A stretch of DNA of 64,000 bases from Gymnothorax reevesii (GCA_029721435.1 CM056583.1:70116120-70180119), one strand, 5' to 3'. Shown: positions 45,401 through 55,119, counted from the first letter of the stretch. A program made the numbers and translations. Notes: generated from the letters alone by a model not told the origin.

Positions 45401-47281
45401 TGAATGCCGTGTCAGTGGAGATGGAAGCAGAGAAGCGTCCGGGGTCCCATCCCCTGGCTCCTGCTTATGAAGAGCTGGCGGAGCAACATGACCATGGTTC
45501 CCAGTTGGGAGAGAGAGAATCCACCATGGATGTTTCAGTAAGTCACTGAGATTTCCTATGACATCATGCATTATGCTTACATGTTGGTATGCTGTTTGAG
45601 TAATACTTTATCCTTTCTTTTTAATTCATTTATTTATTTATTTTTCAGAGCAACACCGTGGCCAGTCCAGTCAACTCATGTGGTGAGACGCTCAACCGTA
45701 CTGGACAGCACGTGCAGAACTACAAAAGAAATGCAAATTCAACTTCTGATTTAAACTTGTATTCCCGCTGGTTCCAAGTTCATATTTGAGTCCATAAACA
45801 GCACATCATTGAAATGGCCACATTGCATGCATTTGTATCCAGGCTTGGACTGCCCTTAGCTGACAGTTGTTTTATGACTTTTTTCATATCTTAATGTTCA
45901 TAAGAGTAATTCACTAGTAAATTAAAAAAAGGGAAAATTAATTTTTACAGTCAATCATTCAGCGGCAGGTGATCTGAGTATCTCATACTTAGTTTTATAT
46001 ATTATTTTGGAATGCAGCATTTAAGTTTTTTGTCGTAGACATTGGCGAACTGTGTATATTTGAGTTCATATAAATGCTTGAAATATCTAGGTAAGATATG
46101 AATGTTGAGAAAAATTGGTGTTCCATGTCCTGTCTTCATTATGCTCAGACTGCGACACTTCAGTCTGATCGCATGATCATTATACAAGCACCATCAGTGG
46201 GAATAGTCTGAGTATGACTTTGTCTGAATATGTTGAATCAGGAGATGGGCTGTTGGAGTCCAACAGTTCCACTCAGCACCCTGAAGATGTCCAGACTGTC
46301 TCCAAAACTCAACACCCGCTGCCCTGCACAGACCAGCCATCATCCCAGGCCACTTTGCTACATTCCACAGCCCTCCAGCTCTCCTGCACGGAGGCGGCCA
46401 CCCAGCCTGAGCCGTCGGCCTCTGAGAATCTAGAAGACTTTGTCCTCCCAGCGGTGCACACGGAAAGCTCCAGCAATTCTAAGTGTGCAGAAAACTCTAC
46501 TGCTGGCATAGATCCTCATGTGAGCCAGCAAGCTGTGCCAACGACCTCAGGTGGCCCAACGACAAGGTGAGAGTCCCGAAAACCTGCCTCATAACAGCGA
46601 TGAATGGGGCTCTTGTCCTGTTATTTCTTCTGTGACCTGTTTGATCGTAGGTGAAATAAATGACAGCCTTGGTTGGAATTAGTTGTCTGGTTTTTGAACC
46701 TGGAATAATTTTTCTTCTTTCTCGCTTTTGTAGGACTGGAAGAAAGCCCAGAGGTTTCTTATCTTTCATCTCTGACAAGGGCACTGCCAGGTCAGCTAGT
46801 GCTCCTCGCTCTGCCAGGCCTGCCTGTCTTAGGCCACAGGTCAACACCGCCCGTCCTGGAAGGAGAGCCCCAGCTGCTAGCACACTCCCACCCAGAGCTT
46901 CTGCGGCTAATGCTCAGGCTACAGATAATAGCGAGCCAGCAGCTAACAGCCAGACGGCAGCTCCGGTAAGCTTTGCCTTCGATTGTTCTACGGGGATTTT
47001 ACCGGTCATCATTCCAGTTAGAAATCGTCAGTTTAGCAGCAAAGAAGAATCACCAAGAGTTGAAACATTCCTTTGTTGTGTTGGACTTTGAACATTTAGG
47101 ATTAATTTCTTTTGTTTAACTTTCACCTTCTGTTCTGTCCCAGTTTGCCACTGATCAAGTCTCCACATCTGCTCATGAAGAATCCCTCTCACTGAAAAAC
47201 TCAAAGGCTGCAGAGGAACCAACCAGTGTGTCTGAGTACTTCTTCAGTGACATATTCACACAAGTGGAAGAGCCAGAATGA
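21466..47281 (+). CDS. bdp1: BDP1, TFIIIB subunit B'' (28 coding exons)
   Basis: BDP1 joins TBP and BRF1/BRF2 in TFIIIB, which recruits RNA polymerase III to tRNA, 5S and U6 genes. Exons by splice site and phase: 21466-21674, 21915-22515, 22797-22906, 23133-23195, 23391-23543, 23655-23788, 24177-24271, 24770-24824, 25049-25180, 31202-31447, 31552-31624, 31747-31918, 32092-32141, 35387-35756, 38219-38353, 38531-38567, 39607-39699, 39800-40124, 40262-40416, 40543-40684, 43504-43624, 43951-44014, 44192-44360, 44676-45537, 45649-45682, 46242-46566, 46734-46965, 47144-47281. All join in frame to 1,764 residues. Key matches are the MRRSRISVRPN start, MTMRDLIYYLP, LVVPRVKVAEDGTLILDEES, the SANT domain, LVTLRASLPDDEEDE, and the end VSEYFFSDIF. 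Human BDP1 is about 2,600 residues; the 55-residue repeats of mammals are absent here. Exon 19 may instead start at 40205. Extra in-phase exons could have been missed in the large introns. Start could be 21466 or 21469. Confidence 0.94.
24177..25180 (+). other. bdp1: BDP1 SANT/Myb-like domain exons 7-9
   Basis: Exons 24177-24271, 24770-24824 and 25049-25180 encode ETEMFFLAISMVGTDFSLIG, QLFPHRARTEIK, NKYKKEEREN and then RFDLECFTKLLERILAEE. This is the extended SANT domain, the most conserved part of BDP1. It contacts DNA and TBP/BRF in the pre-initiation complex. The tryptophan-rich helix preceding it (KPWSIK) is in exon 6. Confidence 0.92.
26032..27621 (+). mobile_element. Tc1/mariner transposon, nearly full length, nested in hAT
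   Basis: Inverted ends read CAAAACCCAAAACCAGTGAA and continue to match for over 100 bp (left 26032-26140, right 27520-27621). The right flank is TA; the left flank is CA, a likely mutated TA. The total length of 1,590 bp is typical of Tc1. It carries one transposase gene. It sits inside the hAT at 25601-28877, so it is younger than that element. Confidence 0.9.
26385..27407 (+). pseudogene. Tc1 transposase, two nonsense mutations near the C-terminus
   Basis: The transposase reads openly from ATG 26385 (MGRGSPFGDQM) to TAA 27255-27257, then continues in the same frame through a second TAA at 27303-27305 to the natural-looking end DVTQW at 27407. It shows the HTH DNA-binding half, then the catalytic residues in LWSDESTF, FQQDNVKPHS and SPDLSPIENVW, spacing DD34E. 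Both stops differ by one base from codons common in relatives (CAA, GAA). The catalytic core is complete but the last 50 residues are cut off, so it is probably inactive. Confidence 0.88.
28886..29532 (+). other. BDP1 intron 9 sequence between two hATs, nothing recognised
   Basis: AT-rich with several T11-T17 runs (29018, 29055, 29361). No exon or element end recognised. Confidence 0.4.
29541..30801. mobile_element. hAT element with perfect 8-bp target duplication
   Basis: The left end CAGTGGTTCCCAAACTTTTT pairs with the right end, which on the minus strand reads CAGTGGTTCCCAAAGTGGGG. TGTTAAGC is present immediately before (29533-29540) and after (30802-30809). Subterminal C-rich runs (29600-29610, 30740-30785) mirror one another. 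The 1,261-bp interior has no transposase. It is a non-autonomous Charlie/Tip-type hAT in BDP1 intron 9. Confidence 0.92.
32250..32600. repeat. AAGGTCA-rich dispersed repeat segment
   Basis: It starts near GTCTGTCCGTCTCTCTGTCTG and contains TGACCTTGTGACCTTGACCTTGG (in pieces) twice with ATTTGATACCAGGCATATG-like spacers. It follows the body plan of the hairpin-headed repeats but no head hairpin was found. It lies in BDP1 intron 13. Confidence 0.45.
33378..34874. repeat. Hairpin-headed repeat, copy F, expanded as 156-bp tandem array
   Basis: A long hairpin (33398-33433 against 33441-33477; arms include GGTCGTGAATACTATGTCCC) precedes four complete and one truncated 156-bp monomers starting at 33491, 33647, 33803, 33959 and 34115. 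A second head, GCGGGGGACATAGTATTCAC, starts at about 34179, followed by four more complete monomers from 34236, 34392, 34548 and 34704. The tail is GGCGGGGGAC (34865-34874). Each complete monomer carries TGACCTT and TCAAGGTCA facing away from each other. The array is in BDP1 intron 13. Long open frames across it only reflect the period being a multiple of three. Confidence 0.9.
36157..37980. repeat. Hairpin-headed repeat, copy G, with about 145-bp tandem units
   Basis: A head-like hairpin (TTACTGGCCC-TAT-GGGCCGATAA, 36160-36180) is followed by AGCTATCGTCG and GTGGCGTCCGTCGTCCGG. From about 36600 a motif AGGAAGTCATGTATGAAC recurs at 36602, 36750, 36895, 37024, 37170, 37314, 37448, 37594 and 37738. 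Spacing is 129-148 bp. Between copies lie GACCTTGAACTTGACCTT and TCAGTGACCTT. The units are much more diverged than in copy F. It fills BDP1 intron 14. Confidence 0.75.
38568..39606 (+). other. BDP1 intron 16, nothing recognised
   Basis: No repeat termini, exon or RNA gene recognised. AT-rich with a T11 run near 38699. Confidence 0.4.
40720..40960. repeat. Possible Tc1 end fragment and poly(T) tract
   Basis: ACAGATGTGCCCAAATTTAT followed by TCATACCCTTTT resembles the terminal repeat of a fish Tc1 family whose ends read 'gtgcccaaa..ttcatacc'. A T22 run at 40919-40940 follows. The opposite end was not found. Confidence 0.4.
42225..43095. mobile_element. Non-autonomous DNA transposon with TA target site
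   Basis: The left end is CACTCACAATATGAATTTGT and the right end, read on the minus strand, starts CACTCAAAATATTATTTT. Both are flanked by TA (42223-42224 and 43096-43097). Subterminal AACAAATTnGTT motifs recur at both sides (42265-42345, 43015-43060). No transposase frame. It lies in BDP1 intron 20. The TA target suggests a Tc1/mariner-mobilised element. Confidence 0.7.
44676..45537 (+). other. bdp1: BDP1 exon 24 with 14 x 54-bp coding minisatellite
   Basis: The exon follows tttgtcttttag and ends GTTTCA|gtaagt, with length 862 that keeps the frame. Bases 44692-45447 hold 14 units of 18 codons, consensus RPLNAVSVEMEAEKRPGS. The later units are nearly identical; the first two and unit 5 are diverged. 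A fifteenth, half-matching unit reads HPLAPAYEELAEQHDHGS. Codon use within units is almost unchanged, which points to recent unequal exchange. No function is known to me; the charged E/K pattern suggests a disordered linker. Confidence 0.9.
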
Positions 47282-49190
47282 TCAAAATCGATGAAGTTGA
47301 ATCTGTCTTGCATAGAAACCCTTGTTTTAGTCATGTCCATGCACACTCAAAACTTACTCTCCTGTTCAGCCCCCCAAATCTGTCATTACTGTAGACTTTA
47401 ATTGGTAAGAACTGTTTTTACTCTATGCTTGGAAGTGGGAGGAGATGTCAGCACTCAGTCTTCTGTGACTGAATTATTTTGTATTCCTTTTCGTCCCCTT
47501 TGCTCTAAAATTCCCTTTGCTTGTATTCATCAAGAATTTATTTTTGCCGTTTTTATTCATTTTTCTTAGTTTGTAATATTTGCAGAATGCCTCCCATTCT
47601 GTGTTTATTTAGCTCTTAACATTGTATCATAATGGTTCCCTGTGAGTGTTGGGCTACTGTTCGCACAATATACTCCCATCAGCTGCAACATCAGAGGGCT
47701 CTCCTCTCAAAATACAGTTTGGGCTCATAATTCTGCTTTCTGATTAAATGAGCTCCCTCAGACTGTTTCGCTAACCGTCCTGTCTAGAGTAAAGTAGCCA
47801 TCTCCTTTCTTCATCTTCATCTTCAAAAACATGATGTTGGCATTCTAAGCAAACTAATCAGAAAAAAATACACGTGCAAAATCTGTTATTTATCTGGATG
47901 GTGTCTGTCCATCTGCACTAGTTTCTAAAATACTGAAAGCTGTCTTGATTTTTCTTGCCAGAGCCAAAGTTTGAGTCGACTATACGCACAAATGCAAATC
48001 TGGCTCAAGCTCAGGCTGCCAACTCTGGCATGTAAAATCAAGGCAAACTCAGGTATTTTGGTGTTTTGGATGGAGTTACCCTTCAGCAGCGCCTGTCTAA
48101 TGTTGTGCGGGTCCCCTTTGTGCTGAGACAACTGCTCTGGCCCATCGAGGCCTGGTCTCCAGGACTGTGAAGGTGTTCTGTGGCATCTGGCACAGATTTT
48201 GGCAGTTACCATTACCATGAAGGGGTGTACTTGGTCTGCAATAATTTTTACGTAAGTGGTATGTATCCCGTGCTTGAGAGGTGCTGTTGTAACTAGATCA
48301 GTGTTCATTTCACCTGTTTTAATGTTTTGCCTGATCGGCGCATATTTTGATCTTAAAATTCAAATGACCTTCGGTTGAATTTATTCCTGCAGTATACTCC
48401 CAGTACTCGGTTTGCAGTACTTTATGACTTAAGCACTTAATGTGTAAATGGATCAAAAGATAATCAGTGAATGCTGACATTAACCCATCTGCGTAGATTT
48501 AGACTCCAGTGTCTGCAAATTCCGAAATTTAATTGACCAATAATTCTGTAATTAAATTTCCAAACATCTTGCATCCCTGGAATTCATTTCCTGCCTCTGT
48601 GATACAAATACTGACTCAAAGCCTTAAATAGGCTCACGCACAACAGGAAAAATTGGTAATATTTGGTCAAAAAGCATTGCAGTTTCTACAAGAAGACTGC
48701 ACATGCTGCTGTCCTATTACCTTTGACCTTTGGGAAGAATGGCATTTATCGTGTCATTTTAAACAGCCACTCTGATCTTTCCCTATTGAAGTGGTAATAT
48801 TTGTAGCCTGGATTATGTTTATTTATTTTTGAAGTTTCAACAACACCCTCATATTTTGTTGTTCAGAAGAAACTATTTTATAAATATATTGGCTGTAATT
48901 AATTTCTGCCGGTCATTTCTGGACTTAGTATTAATGATATTGTGCACATTTAGTTTTTTCCTTTATCTTCTGTATCATCACATATTGATTTAGGATATTC
49001 TTGCATTATATTATTACTACACTTTAGTTGCATCACATTTGCATGCACCATTTAAGAGTAACTCCAAAGAGGAAGAGACTGTTTAAAGAGTGTGATTCAA
49101 TGGGAAAAGAAATGCAGTGGCAGATTTTTAAAGTCCTACTTATCACATTATTTTTTGCTACCCAGCGCAATTATCCCACATGTATGGTTG
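47282..49190 (+). other. BDP1 3' UTR and downstream sequence
   Basis: No coding potential after the TGA. No canonical AATAAA is clear near the stop; ATTAAA at about 47743 is the best candidate for polyadenylation. The rest is AT-rich sequence in which I recognise no element. Confidence 0.4.
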
Positions 49191-49206
49191 AAGGGATGAT
49201 GTATTG

Positions 49207-49593
49207 GTTTTTTTTTTTTTTTTAAAAGATTATTTTTTGGGGATTTTTTCCTTTATTTGATAGTTATACAGTGTAGAGAGACAGAAAAGCTGGGGAGAAG
49301 AATTGAGGAAGACATGCAGCAAATAACCTGAGCCGGATTTGAACCCAGGTCGCTGCGACAAGGACACAGCCTTTATTGTATGCGCACTTAGGGCCTGATT
49401 TACTAAGACCTTTAACACATGCAAAATCTTTTTGCTTGTGCAAAACCAATAACATTGCCCATGATTGGCCAGAGTATTTGCCTTGCACCAATCAGTGGCA
49501 AGGTTTCTGATTTTGCACGGGCAAAAAGATTTTGCAGGTGCTAAAGGTCTTACTAAATCAGGCCCTTAGACCAATGAGCCACTGGGGTACCCC
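49207..49593 (-). mobile_element. tRNA-derived SINE, minus strand, with perfect 15-bp target duplication
   Basis: AGGGATGATGTATTG is present at 49192-49206 and 49594-49608. Read on the minus strand the element begins GGGGTACCCCAGTGGCTCAT and includes TGGCTCATTGG and GGGTTCAAATCC, which resemble pol III A and B boxes. It ends in an AATAAAGG-containing tail and an A-rich end (T-rich at 49207-49223 on the + strand). It is split by the MITE at 49391-49565. A LINE-mobilised teleost SINE is the simplest reading. Confidence 0.88.
49391..49565. mobile_element. 175-bp PIF/Harbinger-type MITE nested in the SINE
   Basis: The two halves are near-perfect inverted copies: GGGCCTGATTTACTAAGACC at the left, and on the minus strand GGGCCTGATTTAGTAAGACC from the right. 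Arms extend about 60 bp or more, so the element can fold into one long hairpin. It is flanked by TTA on both sides (49388-49390, 49566-49568), the Harbinger target pattern. Confidence 0.88.
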
Positions 49594-50249
49594 AGGGATG
49601 ATGTATTGTAAAATTTAGTAAGCCAAGGAGTTGCAATGTTTTTATGCTGATTTTGATGTGTTTTATCTAAAAAGTGGATTTTTTTTTTTACTCAGTTTGA
49701 TGCCACAGTAATATACTGCAGAATTTCCATTTTGGATTTAATAGCTTATTTGCGCAAGTTGATTCTTGGTCATTAAACCAGACACCAGGGAATGACACTT
49801 GTATATTTGCTTTGATGTCTTTCCTTTCGGCTGCATTTTATCATTGCAGAAAAGCTGCCATTAATGCATTTGCCCTTGTAGTATTGTTAGCCTCATGGCA
49901 TAATTGCCTATCTAATTTTTTTTCCAAAGGTTTTTTTTATTGTTTTTTTTTTTTTAATTATTATTATTTAAGAGAATACATTTTTAAATTCTTAAGGTTT
50001 TGAGGAAAAGGGAAAAAATGCCTTTTTTCCCCAACACGAAAGAACAGGCAGCTAATATCTGAATTTGGCAAAAATATGACGTTGACAATTATGCTATGAG
50101 GCTAACGATATGCTGAAGAATTTATACTGAAGAGAATTGTTGTTCTGTAACTTATGTACAAAATGTATATAAAGTTTTATAATTTTCTGGCTCTTGTATT
50201 TTATTTCAGGTCTGCTTTTTTTCCTTTTTGGTGCTATTACTCGTGTCCA

Positions 50250-50520
50250 TAAAAACCTTTCCTCTGAGAGATTTTTGATTTTTGGGGATTCGAACCTGGT
50301 CTGGGGCCTTTCTGTGTGAAGTTTGCATGTTCTCCCCGTGTTCGCGTGGGTTTTCTCCGGGTACTCCGGTTTCCTCCCACACTCCAAAGACATGCATATC
50401 AGATTAATTGGAGACACTAAATTGCCCAAAGGTGTGAGAGTGAATGGTCTGTGAATGGTGTGAGCGCCCTGCAACCCTTGTGAGGAATAAGCGGTTATAG
50501 AAAATGAATGAATGTTTTTG
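50250..50520. repeat. Dispersed fish repeat, LINE-like 3' end
   Basis: Contains GTTTGCATGTTCTCCCCGTG, GGGTTTTCTCCGGGTACTCC and CAAAGACATGCAT, a block found very widely in teleost genomes. It ends near an AATGAATGAATG tail at 50505-50516. The short repeat tail suggests an L2/Rex-like LINE 3' end, but the family assignment is tentative. Confidence 0.55.
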
Positions 50521-51092
50521 AGTGTATATCTCTCCCATGCCATAGTATTTGAACATACTTGTGATTTTGACCTTGAAGTTACTGTTTTCATATACAACCT
50601 TCCCCTCAAACTTTCATAAAAACCAGTCTGGATCAGGGGCGTTACCAAGGGGGGGCAGGGGGTGGGCAGTGCCCACCCTGAGAAAAGCTCTGCCCCCCCA
50701 ATGAAAACTCAAGATAAAAAACGAGGGTTATGTAGATAACCGCGGCTCTGTGAGTTTCGGATGACCGCCAGAGGCGGTGCTTTCAGCACATGGATATCCA
50801 TCACACGAACGTGCAGGTCGAGTAATAGTAACAACAAAGTCACGTGTGACCTGGGTGACGTCACCCCCGGAACAAAAGACCGGTGAACCCAGGAAGTGAC
50901 CTCTTGGCAAATCTTCTCGTGCACACTCCGAGTGACTGCCAAGCTCTGGCGGTCATCCGAAACTCATAGAACCGCGGTTATCTACATAACCCTCATTCTA
51001 TTTCATTTCTCCTGACCGCCAGAGGTGGTGCTTTCAGCACATGGATAACTAATACCAAACAGGTCATGAGGAGTGCTTTCCCATGCTCAGTG

Positions 51093-52604
51093 CTACTGCG
51101 ACGGGCCTGGAATGATGGCCGTCGCCACAGGGTTATGTGGGACGACATTAAGACGGTAAAACCTGGTGAAGGTGCAGCTGGACGCCCAGGAGGCTGCGCT
51201 GCATATGTCTGAAAGGGGTACGCCCTTCAGTGATGCCCATGAGGCTGCCACGCCCCGTACAGAGTGCGCCCAAACAGCCGGAGGAACCGGGGAGCCATTA
51301 TGCCTGTAGGCATGTAATATGGCCTCGAATTTCAACTTGGAAAGCCTCTGTTTAGAGAGCGCTAGACCCTTCCTCGGCCCTGTGTGGCACAGAAACAGGG
51401 CGTCACTCCTACGGAAGCCTTCCGTATGGGACACGTACACCCTGAGGGCGCGAAGTGGGCACAAAAGTTCCGACCTCTCACCATGGCCTGCCTCGAACGC
51501 CGCAAGGCTAAGGGGCTGGTTGACGAAGGTAGCAGAGAGGGTCTTCGGGAGGAAAGAGGGGTTAGGCCACAGAATGACCTCACTGTCGCCGGGGTGCCAC
51601 TGCAGGCACTCCCCACTGACTGACAGCGCGTGTAATTCCCCGACGCGCCTCGTCGATGTAATAGCCAGAAGAAAGGCAGTCTTCAGGGAGAGCCATGAAA
51701 TGTCTGCCGTGAGCAGGGGCTCAAACGGTGCGTCGCAGAGAGCCTGCAGCACTAAGTGAAGATCCCACGTGGGAATCCGCCTCCGTCGGGGGGGTCTCAA
51801 CTGGAGAGCACCCTTCAAGAAACGTGCCACCAAGGGGTGGGACCCCACGGTCCTTCCCTCAATTCTGGCATGCTGAGTAGAGATGGCAGCTGCATAGACC
51901 TTGATGATGGAAGGAGTAAGACCCTTGTCAAACAGAGACTGGAGGAACAGTAGAATGGTCGGCAGGGGGCAGCATGTAGGCTCCTCCCCCCGAGTCGAGC
52001 ACCAGTTGGAAAAAAGCCTCCATCTGTTGGCGTAGAGGGCATTGGTGGAGGGTGCCCGAGAGCTCGCAATGGTGTTGACCACTGCCAGCTCACAAAGACC
52101 TAGCAGGGGGTCTGGCCCTTCAGCGGCCACACCCAGAGCTGCAGACGGGCTGGATCCGGGTGCCAGATCTGCCCTCCCAGCTGTGATAGCAGGTCCGTCC
52201 TCACTGGTAGGCACCAGGGGTCGCCGTTCAGAAATTGCAGCAACTTGGGGAACCACACTCGGCCCGGCCACCGAGGGGCGACGAGCAACAGCTCGTGGTG
52301 GTCCATCGCAACCCTGTGTAGGGTTGGCACGATCAGTGGCAGAGGGGGGAAGGCATACAGCAGTTGCCTCGGCCAAGCACGCGCCAGCGCGTCCTGGCCC
52401 AGGGAGCTGGGGCCGTGGAGGCTGAACCACAGAGGGCGCTGTGTGTCGACTCCTGGCAGGCAAAGAGGTCCACCTCTGCCCTGCCAAAACCTTCCCAGAT
52501 GGCAAGAACCACCGCTGGGTTGAGTCTCCATTCCCCGGAATCGGGGTCCTGGCGGGACAGCAGATCCGCTGCCCTGTTGGCAGTGCCTGGCAAGTACATG
52601 GCAC
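51093..52604 (-). CDS. DIRS tyrosine recombinase (with RNase H remnant upstream)
   Basis: A 503-codon frame. Its C-terminal half shows the tyrosine recombinase signature: arginine in TSTRRVGELHAL, then the HxxR box in WAHSVRGVAASWA, and the tyrosine in FTRFYRLNVV. This enzyme integrates the circular DIRS cDNA by site-specific recombination rather than by an integrase. The frame is open and the catalytic residues are in place, so this part could still encode protein. The first 100 residues are probably out-of-frame RNase H-region sequence, so the true start is uncertain. Confidence 0.8.
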   Translation of the reverse strand: MPCTCQALPTGQRICCPARTPIPGNGDSTQRWFLPSGKVLAGQRWTSLPARSRHTAPSVVQPPRPQLPGPGRAGACLAEATAVCLPPSATDRANPTQGCDGPPRAVARRPSVAGPSVVPQVAAISERRPLVPTSEDGPAITAGRADLAPGSSPSAALGVAAEGPDPLLGLCELAVVNTIASSRAPSTNALYANRWRLFSNWCSTRGEEPTCCPLPTILLFLQSLFDKGLTPSIIKVYAAAISTQHARIEGRTVGSHPLVARFLKGALQLRPPRRRRIPTWDLHLVLQALCDAPFEPLLTADISWLSLKTAFLLAITSTRRVGELHALSVSGECLQWHPGDSEVILWPNPSFLPKTLSATFVNQPLSLAAFEAGHGERSELLCPLRALRVYVSHTEGFRRSDALFLCHTGPRKGLALSKQRLSKLKFEAILHAYRHNGSPVPPAVWAHSVRGVAASWASLKGVPLSDICSAASWASSCTFTRFYRLNVVPHNPVATAIIPGPSQ

Positions 52605-53900
52605 GCAGGCTCAAGAGATGCTAATGAGCCCACCGCAGAAGTTAGCCGGCCACTTCTAAGCACTGGAGGGGGTTGATGTAGTACACCATCGTAGCATTGT
52701 CCGTCCGCACCAGAGCGTGTCTGCCGGCCAGGCCTGGGAGGAAGTGCTGTAGGCTGAGGAAAACAGCTCATAGCTCCAGGACGTTGATGTGCTGCTGTCG
52801 CTGCCCTGGACTTCAGCAGCCTCTGACAGTCTGGCATTGCCAGACTGCACCCCAACCTCCCTCCGGGAGGGGATAGCGGCCAGTGGAACACCCTGCAAAA
52901 AGTAAGCCCTCCTCCTCCATGGACGGAGGAGTCTGCAAAAAGAATATTTTACTTGCACAAACCTGTGCCCGTGCAGCGTCGGGTGGAGGTGGAGACCGTT
53001 GAGCCACCTCTGAAGCGGACGTAAGTCCAGGAGCCCTAGCGGGACCAGAGAGGAGGCCACCGTAAGCATGCCCAGCAGGCGCTGAAAGGTCTTCAGGTCG
53101 AGTGACCTGCCCCGTCTGAAGCGACCAAGCAGCAGGCGGATGTTGTGGATCCTGGTCTGGGAGGGCGTTGCCATCAAGGACCTCGAATCCAGGTGCATGC
53201 CAAGAAAATCGTCTCCTGGCTGGGCACCGGCGAGCTCTACTAGTAATTCACCCTGAGCCCCAGCTCTGCGACATGAGAGCACAGTCGCGATGTCGGTGTG
53301 GGCTTGAGCTTCCGATCGTGAACAGACGAGCCAGTCGTCTAGGTAAGGCAGGACACGCAAACCCTGTGCCTAAAGTGGTGCCAATGCCGCTGCCACACAC
53401 CTGGTGAACACACGGGGTGCCAGCGATATCCCAAAGGGCAGAACATTGAACTCGAAGGCCTGGCCCTCGATAGCAAACTGCAGGAACTGCCTGTGGTGTG
53501 GCGCAATAGGAACATGAAAGGAGGCGTCCTTCAGGTCGATGGTAGCAAACCAGTCGCCGGCTTGGATGTGGTGTAAGACATCCACCGTACGCAGCATGCA
53601 GAATCTCATGGTCTTCAAGTGGGGATCGAGGGACCTCAGGTCGAGGATCGGGCGGATACCGTCGTCCTTCTTTGGAACCAGAAAATACCTGGAGTAGAAC
53701 CCACCTTGCTGGCTCTGCCTGTCGACGGGGGAGATTGCTCCTTTCTCCAGGAGAGTGGCGATTGCCTGCTGGAGGACGAGGGACTTCCCCGGATGGCTCA
53801 CGGTGGTGTATTTGACCCCATGAAAACGCGGCGGTCGGCGGCAGAACTGGATGCGGTAACCCTCGGTGAGGGTCACCAGCACCCAGGGGTCTGGGGTCAA
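52100..53900 (-). pseudogene. DIRS reverse transcriptase / RNase H, disrupted
   Basis: From 53900 the frame reads RT motifs YFLVPKKDDGIRPILDLRSL, FATIDLKDASFHVPIAP and FNVLPFGISLAPRVFT, then a TAG at 53370-53372. In the same frame it resumes with the catalytic box LPYLDDWLVC. After this, paired frameshifts near 53230-53290 and further shifts beyond 52900 break the connection to the RNase H part, whose tail (REWRLNPAV-like, DLFACQE) is seen at 52333-52614 and 52100-52891. The enzyme is inactive in this copy. Confidence 0.85.
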
Positions 53901-53986
53901 CGCTCTCCAGCGTTAGAGCTGTCCGCTGGAAAAGCGGCCGACCGCCGGCGCGCTGATGTCAGCGCTACCCAGACCGCCCCTGTCTG

Positions 53987-55119
53987 TCACCAGGGGGGCG
54001 ACGCTGCAGGTCCGGGAGGTGGTGGGGCGACGAAAGTCAGCAGCCCAGCTGGTCTCCTGGTGGGTGCGTGGCTGAGACGGAGTCGGTGTGGGTCTCCTGA
54101 AGGACTGGGCAGCGCTGCCGTGGTGGTAGACCTGGCGGAAGCGAGCAAACTGCTGTCACGCCTGGACGACCTGGGCACTCCGGTCCAGGGTGTTAAGCGG
54201 CCTCGCCAAACAGCGAGGGTGAGAAACGACAGCAACCGGCCCAGTTCCCGCGACTAGTAGGCAAAGGCCTGGAGCGCCGCGTCGCACAGCCCCTGTGATG
54301 CCGCGCTCGTCCCCTCCAGCGTCTGGGCAAGGGCCAGTAGCAGGTGGGACAAGGAGTTGTCGATACGGCCCATTTGTGCCGCCGTGTCGTATTCTCGCAC
54401 GATGAGGTCGTCGGTCACATGGCATTGAGTGCAGGGGCATCGGGCGTCAGGCCGCAGAGCCTCGTTGGGCGAAAGGACGAGGGCAGCCACGGAGGGCTCA
54501 ATGTTGGCTGGATGGATGAGCGTCCGCCTTCCGAGGCTGTCACGGTGCCATAGCTGGTGGCCTGGGAACCGGCCGGAGAGGTGGAGTCGTGACCGTCAGA
54601 CCCACTGCAGTCAAAGCTCTCCGACGCCTGGATCGACAGCTCATCGAGGCCGCTTGCATCAACGGCCGATGGCGGCGATCGGTCGGGCTGCTTGGCAGAT
54701 GGGGTGGCTGCGGGAACACTGCTGCCCCGTGGCGGAGGCTGGAGATTCGCCAGCAGGGCCTTCATCTCTTCCAGCTCGGCGGACATCACCTCCACTTTCC
54801 GAGCCAAATTGCCCGTGCGCTTCTTCTTCGCCTAAGGAGCGGCGACACGTGGGGGAGCCCCATGGCGCTTGCTGGGCCCCGCTGCTGCAGCCAGCACCAC
54901 ATCCTGTCTCCCCGAGACTCGGGGGATGTCAGACAGGGTATTCATCCCAGCCAGCCTGGCGGTCCGTGCAGCCACGCTCAGGCACATGCAGTCTGTGCAG
55001 GCCATGTCAGTCAGCCCCTGCTGCAGGTGCTCAATACCCAGGTAGGAGGGGCACTCGCAGTGGCCGTCCTCCGGCTCGAGGGGGGCCCAGCAGTTGGCAC
55101 AGCAGGAGAACATGTCCAT
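53987..55119 (-). pseudogene. DIRS gag-like ORF remnant
   Basis: The minus strand starting at 55119 reads MDMFSCCANCWAPLEPEDGH, then CECPSYLGIEHL and a second cysteine pair ACTDCMCLS, a putative zinc-binding N-terminus. Other frames (54807-54415 with a serine-rich stretch, 54440-54156) continue the ORF with shifts. The position upstream of RT and the cysteine-rich start fit the first ORF of fish DIRS elements. Confidence 0.6.

Noticed and set aside
44672..45571. 299-codon minus-strand frame with repeated DASLLPSPLTRHSGDGTP units
   Set aside because: It is the reverse of the BDP1 coding minisatellite. The 54-bp period keeps it open; the + strand frame fits splice sites and BDP1.
50634..50640. 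GGGGCGTTACC considered as part of the DIRS element
   Set aside because: It pairs with 59013-59019 and both have GTCTGGAT outside, so it belongs to the enclosing hAT.
51319..54553. Many + strand frames, up to 231 codons, in the 51-55 kb block
   Set aside because: They oppose the DIRS genes on the minus strand, which show RT and recombinase motifs.
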